A stretch of DNA of 64,000 bases, from NCBI RefSeq assembly GCF_001039355.2, contig NW_019773528.1, positions 17,240 to 81,239 of the forward strand, written 5' to 3'. Both the position numbers and the translations under genes were made by a program. The DNA is from Lingula anatina. Taxonomy: Eukaryota > Brachiopoda > Lingulata > Lingulida > Lingulidae. Shown one piece after another: positions 51,901-62,929 of the stretch. The notes beneath the pieces were generated by a model, which did not search any database, had not been told where the DNA came from, and was given only the letters and a program-made list of their open reading frames with translations. Position 1 is the first letter of the stretch. Each line of letters begins with the position of its first letter.

Positions 51901-52082
51901 GCATACTCTGCCTCGTCCTATCTATGAAGCTCCCAGGAAATAAAAGGTACACTGAGCCCCATGAAAACATGGTAGCTGCATCATTTATTGGTAAAATTAC
52001 TAAGGGTCAAAAAGGCATTTATGAAATGATTGATAAGGCACTTACAAAAGTAAATGAAAGATATCTACTCACTTATCATGTC

Positions 52083-52155
52083 GGTTCAATAGTGTAGTGG
52101 CTATCACGCTCGCCTCACACGCGAAAGGTCCTGGGTTCGAACCCCAGTTGAACCA
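52083..52155 (+). tRNA. tRNA-Val (CAC), copy 1
   Basis: 73 bases. Acceptor GGTTCAA/TTGAACC, anticodon loop CTCACAC (CAC), T stem CTGGG/CCCAG with loop TTCGAAC. The anticodon stem is CTCGC/GCGAA, with a C-A mismatch at the top pair that copy 2 does not have. A T5 terminator follows. Confidence 0.9.
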
Positions 52156-52970
52156 TCTTAAACACATTTTTCACAAAAAACATAAAATTCATTTTGACAG
52201 TGTTAAGTTAATAGGGCCAATGATAAATGTGGCCAGCATGATATGTTTAAAATAATTTGATTGCAGTAACTGCACAAGCTGTGTATTATATCTTCTCTGT
52301 CACAATCCACATTCCACGTGTTTGTAATCCAGTATGGGTCCACTGACTGAATTAATTCTCATTGCCGTACATTTCATCAATGTGGCGTGAAGATAAAAGT
52401 ATATCTATGTGTCTCCAACTTCCTTTGTTTTTCAGTATACTTTACTGTCTACTCTCTTTCCTTTTAATACCAAAACAGGAACTGGTGACATGTTAAGTCT
52501 GTCAAGCTCAACATGTAAAGTTATGTATAGGCCTATATACAGGTGCACGTTTTCATGGCATTAAATAATGTATAAGATGTAGGAATCATGGAGGAAGCCA
52601 AGCTGCTGTGAATTATCCATGTCATATAGTATCACCTTGGTATCCAGAATAATAATAATATATATGATATATGGAAATTAAGAATAACGGGCGGAAAGGA
52701 GACACTTGTTTTTCTTCTCGCCAACTTCGTGACACGCAAGGGAATACCCGGGGTGTCGAATACAGCTAACTTATCTTAACAAAAAAAGCATGACTATGAA
52801 CAGCAGTTATCGTTGCTGTCTCAGTTATGTCAGGATTTTTGCATTGATTGACCAAATCAAAAAAGTGTTAGAGGTCACCTCTCTATAATTTGCCGGGCTA
52901 GGGGATCGTCTTAACAGAAAACGACGCCTCCTCGACAAAAAAGGTTAGAGGATCTCTCTTCACTAACTTT

Positions 52971-52971
52971 N

Positions 52972-53034
<63 letters not shown>
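52971..53034. other. Single N plus poly-A, probable assembly join
   Basis: Unit 2 breaks exactly here inside an A-rich tract that is only 14 bases long in unit 1 (51187-51200). Confidence 0.85.
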
Positions 53035-53037
<3 letters not shown>

Positions 53038-53208
53038 AAATAATAATAATAATAATAATAATAAGAAAATAAATGAATAAAATAAACAAACAAACGAATA
53101 AATAAAATATAATAAAGTAAAATGAAATGAAATAAATAAATAAAAAATCCGTTCAAACGTCGTTTTCACGGTATTGTGAAACGGTGACGTTATACTTTTT
53201 GAAACTCT

Positions 53209-53469
53209 ATGGTGACATTTGGTCGGCTTTTGAGGAAGAAATTGACTTCAAACCCGTCTTTAATTGAACATTACATACGGGATAACATCTGGGTGGCGCT
53301 GGTTTATAGGAGAAAGTATCGAACAAAACCACCTTTTTCACTGAGTGACTCCTGTAAAATATTGTCTTCTTTACTTTTACGTTCTCACGAAGATAATATA
53401 AGAATAATAAAGAAATATCATGCCAAAGACATCAGTGGGCGAGGAAAAAGTATGCGGAAATGTGAGTAA
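53209..53469 (+). CDS. Unidentified 86-codon frame, array copy 2
   Basis: Same frame as 51387-51647 with one amino-acid change (N to S) and two silent changes. No recognised domain. Confidence 0.2.
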   Translation: MVTFGRLLRKKLTSNPSLIEHYIRDNIWVALVYRRKYRTKPPFSLSDSCKILSSLLLRSHEDNIRIIKKYHAKDISGRGKSMRKCE

Positions 53470-53646
53470 TATGATATTGCATTAAAGTTCACACATTGTA
53501 CATCACACGACGTGATATATTTCATTTCTTACAGATATAATGACCTTTCACAGAATACTGTCATCTTGATGCCTTCGTTTTCTTATTTAGAAATATTTGG
53601 GAAAAAAAATCTATCAAACAAAATTCTCCTCCAATGGTTTCCGAAA

Positions 53647-53692
53647 CACCACCACCACCACCACCACCACCACCACCAACAACAACAACTAC

Positions 53693-53751
<59 letters not shown>
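53647..53751. repeat. (CAC)n then (AAT)n microsatellite in array unit 2
   Basis: CAC run 53647-53678 followed by AAC and AAT runs. The CAC part is expanded relative to unit 1. Confidence 0.95.
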
Positions 53752-53752
<1 letters not shown>

Positions 53753-53934
53753 GCATACTCTGCCTCGTCCTATCTATGAAGTTCCCAGGAAATAAAAGGT
53801 ACACTGAGCCCCATGAAAACATGGTAGCTGCATCATTTATTGGTAAAATTACTAAGGGTCAAAAAGGCATTTATGAAATGATTTATAAGGCACTTACAAA
53901 AGTAAATGAAAGATTTCTATTCACTTATCATGTC

Positions 53935-54007
53935 GGTTCAATAGTGTAGTGGCTATCACGCTCGCCTCACACGCGAGAGGTCCTGGGTTCGAACCCCAGT
54001 TGAACCA
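53935..54007 (+). tRNA. tRNA-Val (CAC), copy 2
   Basis: Differs from copy 1 by one base in the anticodon stem (CTCGC/GCGAG), which gives five full pairs. All other parts are identical. A TTTT terminator follows. Confidence 0.93.
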
Positions 54008-54791
54008 TTAAAAGCACACTTTTCACAAGAACCATAAAATTCATTTTGACAGTGTTAAGTTAATAGGGCCAATGATAAATGTGGGCAGCATGATATGTTT
54101 AAAATAATTTGATTGCAGTAACTGCACAAGCTGTGTATTATATCTTCTCTGTCACAATCCACATTCCACGTGTTTGTAATCCAGTATGGGTCCACTGACT
54201 GAATTAATTCTCATTGCCGTACATTTCATCAATGTGGCGTGAAGATAAAAGTATATCTATGTGTCTCCAACTTCCTTTGTTTTTCAGTATACTTTACTGT
54301 CTACTCTCTTTCCTTTTAATACCAAAACAAGAACTGGTTACATGTTAAGTCTGTCAAGCACAACATGTATAGTTATGTATAGACAGGTGCACGTTTTCAT
54401 GCCATTAAATAATGTATAAGATGTAGGAATCATGGAGTAAGACAAGCTGCTGTGAATTATCCATATCATATAGTATCACCTTGGTATCCAGAGTAATAAT
54501 AATATATATGATATATGGAAATTATCCATATCATATAGTATCACCTTGGTATCCAGAGTAATAATAATACATATGATATATGGAAATTAAGAATAACGGG
54601 CGGAAAGGAGACGCTTGTTTTTCTTCTCGCCAACTTCGTGACACGCAAAGGAATACCCAGGGTGACGAATACACCTAACTTATCTTAACAAAAAAAGCAT
54701 GACTATGAACAGCATGACTATGAACAGATCGTTGCTGTCTCAGTTATGTCAGGATTTTTGCATTGATTGATCAAATCAAAAAAGTGTTAGA

Positions 54792-54953
54792 CAGGGTCGG
54801 AGAAATTTTCTGACAGTCTTCCAAATTATCTTTGTTGATTCATCCTCCATTTTTGACCGTCTTCCGACAGAAAGAATTAGACACCCGTCAATGTAAACTT
54901 GAAAATCTGACCGTCTTCCAGAAGACGCAGAAGACGGCCTAAATCCGCCCCTG
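54792..54953. mobile_element. CAGGG-ended short element with TTAGA target duplication
   Basis: 162 bp, beginning CAGGGTCGGAG and ending ATCCGCCCCTG. TTAGA lies directly on both sides (54787-54791 and 54954-54958). Units 1 and 2 have the empty site, GTGTTAGAGGTCACC, at the same place. Non-coding. Confidence 0.9.
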
Positions 54954-55335
54954 TTAGAGGTCACCTCTCTATATTTTGCCGGGCTAGGGGATCGTCTTAA
55001 CAGAAAACCACACCCTCCTCGACAAAAAAGGTTAGAGGATCTCTCTTCACTAACTTTGTTATTATTTCAGTGATATCGGGATATTTGCATTGATTGTCCG
55101 AGTCAAAAAGTTTAATAATTATAATAATTGTCTAGTCTAGTAAAAATGCATCTGTGATCCTGGTAGAGGAGTTAGGGAGTAAAGATGCGAAGTTATAGCG
55201 TCGTATTTTGCCGTTTTGCCGTTCATGATTAGACAGCAGGGCTAAAACGAGAAGTGTCACAGTGCTGGATTTTAATGTTTCACAGCACTGGATTTAAATT
55301 CATCCGTCTATCCTACAAAATAACTAAAACATGAC

Positions 55336-55342
55336 CGTCCCT

Positions 55343-55403
<61 letters not shown>

Positions 55404-55409
55404 AGAGAC
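55336..55409 (-). tRNA. tRNA-Asn (GTT), copy 2
   Basis: Sequence identical to 49903-49976, 74 bases, with the same downstream TTTT. Confidence 0.95.
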
Positions 55410-55827
55410 CTGGACACCTCACCTGAAGGCATTATTTTTCACCTGGCGGCTCACATGACGGCAGGTAGATTGAGATTTTCTCTCACCGTCGCTTAGGCCT
55501 TTATGTATAAGGCCTCTGTGCTGATGATAACGCATGATAAACTGTCCTGTGCAGGATTTTCTACGGGCCTGTTTAATGAATTGCACTTTTTTTGTTAGAT
55601 TCTTTGGTGAATTTTTTGAAACATAAATATTATGCTCTACAGCACACAAGTAATGTTTTGGTTATTTTTATTAAGAAATGGGTAATTGTAAAACAAATAT
55701 TTGTAACTGGTATACCCCATTCTGGGCAAAGTTAGGACTAAAATTCTGATGGGAATACTGGAATGTCATTTAAAGAAATCACGAGAAAAAGCTTATAAAA
55801 TAAGATTTTTATCACAATATGCTGGGT

Positions 55828-55852
55828 GGGCTTGAACCGACAACCTTATTAT
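55828..55852 (-). pseudogene. tRNA-Asn 3' fragment
   Basis: Only GGGTGGGCTTGAACCGACAA, the T arm and 3' side, is left. It lies about 490 bases from the intact copy, as in unit 1. Confidence 0.65.
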
Positions 55853-55970
55853 TTTTCCAGGCATTATTTTTCACCTGTCGGCTCTCATGACGGCAGGTTT
55901 ATTGAGATTTTATCTCAACGTCGCTTTGACCTTAATGTCATTTTTTAATATCGCAAGAAAAAACACTAAG

Positions 55971-56142
55971 GCCCCATTCAGAATAGGGGATTAACTAGTC
56001 CGAGGGCAAATATGGCGACCCACTACAAAGTTTGCTGTCTAACCCGTTAATATGCACTGAATAGATAACCCGTGGGGAAGTATTCAAGTGGGTCGGCCAT
56101 ATTTGACCCTAGGACTAGTTAGTCCCCTATTCTGAATGCGGT
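55971..56142. mobile_element. CATTCAGAA palindromic element
   Basis: Left CATTCAGAATAGGGGATTAA, right TAGTCCCCTATTCTGAATG, arms extending through CTAGTCC and GCAAATATGGC. Related sequence is at 9743-9907 and about 48800. No open frame. Confidence 0.8.
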
Positions 56143-56334
56143 CAATGTCTAGTCTAGTAAAAAAGGCATCTATAACCCTGGTAGAGGGTAAGAAAAGGTG
56201 ATGTTTGGGAAGAACGAGGTGAAGTTATATCGTCGTATTTTGCCGTTCATGATAAGACGGTAGAGCTGAAAGGAGACGTGTCACAATTCTGGATTTTACT
56301 TAATCATTTTATCCACAAAATAACCAAAAGTGAC

Positions 56335-56402
<68 letters not shown>

Positions 56403-56408
56403 AGAGAC
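56335..56408 (-). tRNA. tRNA-Asn (GTT), copy 3
   Basis: As the other two, but the acceptor 3' strand is CGGGGAC instead of CAGGGAC, giving two T-G wobble pairs with GTCTCTG. Anticodon GTT and the B box are unchanged. A TTTT terminator follows. Confidence 0.88.
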
Positions 56409-56829
56409 CTGGATAATTCACCTGGAGGCCTTATTTCGCACCTGTCGGCTCTCATGACGACAGGTAAATTGAAATTTTATCTCACCATCGTTTAAGCTAA
56501 TATGTACAAGGCCTCTATGCTGGTGATAACGCATGATAAACTGTCCTGTGCAGGATTTTCCACCGGCCTGTTTAATGAATTATACATATTTGTAAGATTT
56601 TTTGTTGAATTATTTTCAACACAAATACTTGATCCATATCACACAAGGAATGTTTTGGTTGTTTAATTAAAAAAAGAGTAATTTAAAAATAAATATTTTA
56701 ATTGATAAAACAGACACTCGGAAAGCGCAAACAGGTGTACCGCAGGATTTTAAAAAGTTCTTTTTTAAATACTGTAATATCATTTTTTAGAAACCACAAG
56801 AGAAATTTTATCCGTCGCCATAACGTGAT

Positions 56830-56911
56830 AGTCCCTGGGTGTGCTTGAACCACCTACCTTTTGGTTAACAGCCGAACGCGCTAACCTCCGCTAACCTAAC
56901 GCCACAGAGAC
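56830..56911 (-). pseudogene. tRNA-Asn pseudogene with expanded D arm
   Basis: 82 bases. The D region reads GGCGTTAGGTTAGCGGAGG where the gene has GGCGCAATCGG. The anticodon stem is weakened (CCAAA for CCGAA). The same expansion is in 59540-59621. Confidence 0.8.
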
Positions 56912-58108
56912 GTTGATGTTATACCCTCTACCCGGTCGACAGACTGATTTTTCACAAATATTCACAGATATGTCTCTAGATAAATAAACAATCATTTGGC
57001 TGTTTTCCGTTTCTCCCTATACAATCTGCCACCCTGATCGAGGATATTGATGTTGTAAGAATGGTAGTCTCAAATCCCGTGGAAATACGACAGATAAAAG
57101 ATATTTAATCTTTAAAAGTTTGACAAAATGTGCATTTACAGCACACTTACACATGTATAAAGTAACGTAATGATCTGCCTTTTTTCGGCCTATCTTCGCA
57201 TTTTTCTATTGTTTTCAGTGCAGGGTTGCTGTAGTACAGCGAAATTTTGTTGGAATAAATCATTAAGGCAAACTGTCGGTTACGAGCGTTAGTTAACAGC
57301 CTTTTGGTAAAGTTAATACACGCAGCCTGTAGCCAGCAATTTCAAAAGAGTGGTCCTTTTTTCAGAAAAAGTGGACCCTTCACCGTGAAACCTTCATGTA
57401 CCTAGATAAGATTTTACCCAGAAGGGACCTTTTCCCAGCAAAAAAGGTGGCGGGGGCGGTCATCCGAAGCCCCGAACCCCCTGGCTACGAACCTGACACG
57501 AATAAAGTGTCTTGTAACTTTTGCTTGGTTGACGCTTCTGTTAAAATTCAAATTTGTCATTTTCTTAATGATTCACTCATGATTGTCCACCGAGTAATGT
57601 GCATGACGTACTGTACAGGAAACATGCAAAATCAGTCGCAGTGATCACATCGTAATATAGATACCAGGGTACGTTATGTTTTGAATAATGAACCCATTGA
57701 TAACCCTTCATATAAGTTTTTTTTTTTTTTTGCGAAATTAAATAGTCTATTTGTTGAGGGTAGGCGTATGCAATTACGGAAGAGATAGATTTGATACAAT
57801 AATTGAAAATAGATAAATTTTATGTATCTTTAAAAACAAAACAAATAAACACATGCACTGGCAATTTGATGTCAAGGTCGAATGGTATAATTAGTACATT
57901 GTAACTTCTCAGTAGCTCATGTCTTAAATGTCTAAATGACATTACTTATACTTGAAAATAAGCTCTTGTAAATGCACAGTTCTGAATGCCTAGTTTTATA
58001 CTATTAGTTTATTGTAACCCTTCTTCATTCTTTCTTCTCTTCCCCCACCCCGATCTTTCCCCCCTTTTCCCCCCCAAAGACAGTCGAACGTTCCCCATCC
58101 CCCATCCC
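56912..58108. other. Decayed array spacer and unclassified sequence
   Basis: 56912-57410 aligns with spacer at 50440-50760, for example GTTACGAGCGTTAGTTAACAG. Beyond that no gene is seen. A 40-bp segment at 57966-58006 (AATGCCTAGTTTTATACTAT) recurs inverted at 58576-58616. Confidence 0.5.
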
Positions 58109-59145
58109 GGCTGTTTTCTTAAAAAGCCAATCGCGTTTCAGAACACAAAAGATGAAACAAAGATGAAACAAAGATGAAACATGAAACGAGCCAATCACAA
58201 CGCTAGGAAAAGATGAAACAGGCCAATCAGAATTGACGAAATCGAAAGATGAAACAGATATATCCAACATGGCGGATGCCAATTTTATCGCTTTGTCGTA
58301 TATATTTGTCCCCTTCAATCCTTTACATAGTGCATTGTCGGTGGTTAAAAATACATGAGATGGAAAGGTGTGAAATGTACCTGTTTCGTAAATGAATAAA
58401 ACGTAAGACTGCTTACGTGTCAGTTATGCACGGACCGGTTTTGTAGGAAGTAACAGGGGCGGGGAGGGGAGGGGGGGGGGTGCGCTCTTCAAAAACTGAG
58501 TACGGAAAATTAAATTACAAATAACATTTCCAACAGCATACAAATTTGGTTAGACATGATTATTTAAACAAAGTTAATAGTATAAAACTAGGCATTTAGA
58601 AGTGTGCTTTGACAAAAGTTCTACAAGGCAGGATATTATTAAAAAATTTCAAGCTTATAGGCCTATAGGCTATATTATAATGTTCCATACGCAAGTGAGC
58701 ATCTATCAGGAAATATCATAAATTAAATGAATTCCTTATCCGGATCGTTTGTGTCAAAACTTGCATTCCTAATATTTCGGCTGCCCAGCTGTGTTTAAAT
58801 AAGTAATCATGTAATCACAAAACCGGTCCCTGGCTGCATTAATGACAGGTGGGCAGTCTTGCGTTTTATTTATTTACGACATGACACACCTTCCGATCTC
58901 ATGTATTATTAACCAGCGACAATGAAATATGTAAAGGATGGAAGGGGACAATTATACGAAGCGATGAAATTGGGATCCGCCATGTTGGATTTGTCTGTTT
59001 CATCTTTTGATTTCGTCAATTCTGATTGGCCTGTTTCATCTTTTCCTAGCATTGTGATTGGCTCGTTTCATGTTGCATGATGTTTCATCTTTGTTTCATC
59101 ATTTGCGTGTTCTGAAACGCGATTGGCTCTTTAAGAAAACAGCCG
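58109..59145. mobile_element. Large foldback structure with arms of about 330 bp
   Basis: Left arm 58109-58444 starts CGGCTGTTTTCTTAAAAAGC; right arm 58816-59145 ends CTTTAAGAAAACAGCCG. The loop is about 370 bp. Both arms contain three CCAAT boxes, repeated AGATGAAAC, and a CATGGCGG motif. No transposase frame. The right end meets a broken tRNA-Asn. It could be a foldback transposon or an inverted duplication of a promoter. Confidence 0.75.
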
Positions 59146-59162
59146 AGCGCCACAGAGACCTA
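59146..59162 (-). pseudogene. tRNA-Asn 5' fragment at the foldback edge
   Basis: GGTCTCTGTGGCGCT on the minus strand, the acceptor 5' strand and start of the D arm. The usual array spacer (CACCTGAAGACATTATTTTT) follows to the right. Confidence 0.7.
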
Positions 59163-59539
59163 TATACCTCACCTGAAGACATTATTTTTCACCTGGCGGC
59201 TCTCATGACGGCAGGTAGATTGAGATATTATCTCAGTTTTGCTAAGCCTTTATGTATAAGGCCTCTGTCCTGACGATAAACTGCCCTGTGCAGGATTTTC
59301 TACCGGCCAGTTTCATGAATTATAGTTTTTTTGTAAAGTTCTTTAGTGAATTTTCTCCAACACAAACATTTGGTCAATATCACACAAGGAATGTTTTGGT
59401 TGTTTTAATAAAAATTAATTGTAAAACAAGTATACTAAAGTTTGGCACAATAAAGACTTTTAAAAAGTACTGATTTAAATACTGTAATGTCATGTTTTAG
59501 AAACCACAAGAAAAGTTTTATCCGTCACCAAAACGTCAT

Positions 59540-59621
59540 CGTCCCTTGGTGGGCTTGAACCACCAACCTTTTGGTTAACAGCCGAACGCGCTAACCTACG
59601 CTAACCTAACGCTACAGAGAT
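59540..59621 (-). pseudogene. tRNA-Asn pseudogene with expanded D arm, second copy
   Basis: Same D-arm expansion as 56830-56911, plus acceptor-stem changes (ATCTCTG). Not expected to fold properly. Confidence 0.8.
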
Positions 59622-59829
59622 GTTGATGTTGTAACCTCTACTAGGGCAACAGGTTGATTTTTTTACAAATATTCACAGAGATGTCTCTAGATAAATACAC
59701 AATCATTTGGCCGTTTTCCGTTTTTCCCTACATAATCTGCCACCCTGGAAGAGGTTATTGATGTTGTAAGAATGGCAGTCCCAAGTTCCGTGGAAATACG
59801 ACTAGGGAAGGTGTTGAAGATATTTAATT

Positions 59830-62714
59830 TGGGGGGGGGGGGGGTCCTTAGATAACCTTTTCCCCCAAAACTGTGTCAAAACCACCTACAAAGATGCTTA
59901 TACATCTAAAAAACAAAATAAAAAAAACCAAATTAGGCTATCTCTATTATCAGAGCTGCTACTTGGGTTTTAGTATTTTGGAAAAAACCTTAAAAATACT
60001 TAAACTCTGTATTTTGTAAGATAAGATGGTTTTTCAGATATCAATGTTTATGCTTACATTTTAACACAAATTTCATTGTGACTAAAAATTCTGACATACA
60101 TACGGACTAAATACATATGAAAACTAAACTGAATGTTCTAACACCTAGATAATGATTCATAAGAAGTTCAAAAAGACAGGAATTCAATAAGAATTCAATT
60201 CACTAAGAATTCAATGCTTTTAGGAAGCTTACAGGTATCATAACAGTACCAAAATCCAACCGATTTATCAGTCTAAACGACCTTAGACCTGTGGCCCTGA
60301 CTCCGGTGCCTATGAAAATTTTGGAAAAATTAGTCTTAAATTCTATTAAAGAAATTGTGCAAACGCAAACATCTTTAAAGTTCACCTTTATTGTTCACGC
60401 ACTATTTAATGGTGTAATGAAGTGATATCGGAAGCACTATCTTGTAGTGAATTCTGTAGTGGTGAAACTAAACAAATAATAAAAAGGGAATAATAATAAG
60501 AAATAAATGAATTACAATACTGAAATAACAAATATAAAAAACTGACATACTATAAGTTTACATACAAATGCAAAATAAAGAATGGAGAGAGAGAGAGCAA
60601 CACCTAAACGCAGATATCGACAATATAAAACAAAACTATGTAATTAAATATATAGCTATAGTACTTACACAACATTCGGCAACTTAAAGATTACATGCAC
60701 GGCAACGTGGCGGCCTGGAAAGCAATTGCCTAAAAGGATAACGTACATGTCGACTAAATATATATATCGATATAAAAAGATGGCTTTATACTAATATAAC
60801 CTGACTTAATCAACTACAAATAGGTGACGACGGTTTACCAAATCTTTTATATAGAAATAAATAAACATCTAAATGTACATATCTAAAAGCGTTCTATGTA
60901 GCTTACCTTATTACATTCTGAAGAGAAAAACCTGACCGCACCCAGAAGTGGTATGCGCCCGCTATTATAGCGAACGTTGAAATAATAATAATAATAATAA
61001 TAATAAAATAATAACAATAATGATCAAACTATTGAGCAACTATTCATAATACAATATTATAGCGTAATTTATTTGTCGATGTCGACAACAAATAAACCAT
61101 GCACACTTGTGTAAGCTGTGTTCAAAAAGCGCATTGAGGAGATAAGCTCCATTGTAATTTCAGCTTACAAAAACTAACTCTGAATTGATAGTTGTTCATG
61201 TCATATTTCTTCTGTCATTGTAATAGAAATGTTACCGTTATTATATAAACTGAATTGTTATGAAGTTAGCATGTTCAGCGGCAGTTTCGTCTGCAAGCAT
61301 GTGTATAATTACTGGCACCAGATCTTTCAGAGGCCGTGCTCTTTTAAATAAATTACATAGACTGCATTTCATCTTCCGTTAAATGCTATACAGTTATGTT
61401 CTATTGTACCATGCTCATTTTAATAAATCATAATTATTCAAGAAAAATTTAGGGCATGTGAAGTTGCAAATGATAAGATAAGCTGAAAATACTTATCCAA
61501 TTTTGTTTATGATTGATTGAAGGTCAGATTGGTGGCTCTGCTTCTCGTGAGTGGGGCTGCTCACAAAAGTTTTTACCAACTTACTCGTATATTCCCTAGC
61601 TTTAAGTTTCTATATTCTACACAATGTTAGGTATGCTACCAAGTAATCTGTTATATTCTGATTGTATTCAATGCTACTCCCCGTGGAGTTAGTGTGTGTA
61701 AGCTAAGTTGACAAAATTCATTGTAAATGGTCCCTTATGCCTAATGTGACTGTAGCATTTTGGCATAACAATACAAAACCTTCACTATTTAAATGAGTGT
61801 CTTATAAAAATAATATGATTATCCGAAGTTTGTGTGATGCTGTTTTTATATAATCTCGTGCAATTTGGTCTGTTTAACCCCCAAAGATCATGTTGAAATT
61901 TTCTTGCATTTGTTAAGACCGACCATTTTGGTCTTCAGGAAAATATATTTCTTCTTTTTTTTTCTTGTAAAGTGATGGTACAAAAGTAAATCTTTTCTAA
62001 AGAGAAGTCAAAACATTATGCCTCATTGGTAAAAAAAGTATTTAAACTGTTAAGAAACAGTTTACTTTGTTTGTACAATTTTTTGGCCTTGTTCAGTTTT
62101 GGATAAATCTCTAGTGCTTGGCCCATCCACCCATGCCATTTCCATTTATAGTATCATTGGGAATAAGCCGTGAGACAGGTGACTATTGGACTAATTTTGA
62201 AAATGTTAGACCTCCTTTTTTTACCCTCTCTCTATCTCTCTGTCTTTTTTTCTCAATTTAACGAATTCAGATCAACTCAAATGGAACAATTGATAAAATG
62301 GAGCCTGACAGGATTCAGATTCACACAAAAGTGCCGCATAAGTAACAAATACTATGTCAGAGTTCTGAGTATTTAATGAGCATGGCAGCCACAAAAGGAT
62401 TGGCAAGATGAAGGTCGCCATCTGGTACTCCAGCGCAGTCGGATCAGATTTGTTTCTCTCTCTCTCTCCACTGCTGCTTTTGTATGAATTGCAACCAAGC
62501 CGAGGCAGTTACTGTCTATTTGAAGTAGGTATTATTCCAAGTTAAGATATGTGACGGTAATGTTCACTTTGTATTGATAATATGAGTATAATTATTGTCA
62601 TAGGACAAGGATATTCATCTGAACTATGGAAAGTAAAGTATATATTTGTATATGCTTGACTTACAAGATATTTTAGATAGTAGAAGTAAGATTAGATGTT
62701 AGACTGCATTCCCA
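59830..62714. other. No gene seen apart from a LINE fragment
   Basis: G run at 59830-59846, AT-rich sequence, a reverse-transcriptase fragment at 60234-60366, and an (AAT)n tract near 60980. No exon can be supported. Confidence 0.4.
60234..60366 (+). mobile_element. Fragment of a non-LTR retrotransposon reverse transcriptase
   Basis: One plus-strand frame reads through LNDLRPVALTPVPMKILEKL, the N-terminal RT block of LINE elements, preceded by VPKS. The frame is lost on both sides, so this is a dead fragment. Confidence 0.7.
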
Positions 62715-62719
62715 CATAT

Positions 62720-62912
62720 TTAGATCGATCCATCTGTATTGACCTATCTCCCCGGGGGTTCACGCTAAATTGCTGTCAGCTCAAGAGGCTTAAATGTCTG
62801 TCACGCCTACCGAATCGGCTAGGGTAAAGATAATTACCCCTAACAGCTTTACTAGTCGTGATAGACATTTATGCCGCCAAGTGGACAGCAATTTAATGAG
62901 ACACACCAGGGG
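62720..62912. mobile_element. GATCGATCC palindromic element, third copy
   Basis: Left TTAGATCGATCCATCTGTAT and inner CTAAATTGCTGTCAGCTCAAG; right arm GACAGCAATTTAATGAGAC. Middle GGTAAAGATAATTACCCCTA resembles the copy in AHCY intron 8. Confidence 0.6.
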
Positions 62913-62929
62913 GCAGGCACAGTGACATT

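Larger units (their letters stand above)
48945..52330. repeat. tRNA array unit 1, about 3.4 kb
   Basis: Starts at AGTATGGCTCCACTGACTGA. The same start recurs at 52331 and 54183. This unit carries tRNA-Asn (49903-49976, minus), a decayed tRNA-Asn (about 50390), a duplicated 86-codon frame and tRNA-Val (52083-52155, plus). A (TA)n run is at 49137-49201. Confidence 0.8.
52331..54182. repeat. tRNA array unit 2, internally collapsed
   Basis: Aligns to unit 1 up to 52970, then jumps across one N and about 63 A to sequence matching unit 1 from about 51193. About 1.5 kb, including the expected tRNA-Asn, is missing. tRNA-Val is present. Confidence 0.8.
54183..55858. repeat. tRNA array unit 3 (partial)
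   Basis: Aligns to the tRNA-Asn half of unit 1. A 55-base block (ATTATCCATATCATATAGTA...) is duplicated at about 54457/54522, and a short element is inserted at 54792. No tRNA-Val half follows. Confidence 0.75.

Noticed and set aside
53512-53822. Poly-Asn, poly-Thr and poly-Tyr frames
   Set aside because: Translations of CAC and AAT microsatellites.
57396-57644. 82-codon frame
   Set aside because: No splice support or domain; partly within decayed array spacer.
58025-58318. Frame rich in VSSF repeats on the minus strand of the foldback arm
   Set aside because: Arises from the repeated GATGAAAC motif; similarity between arms is explained by the inverted repeat.
48945-59830. CRISPR-like or rRNA tandem array
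   Set aside because: The regular units are tRNA-bearing eukaryotic repeats; no short direct repeat/spacer pattern and no rRNA sequence.
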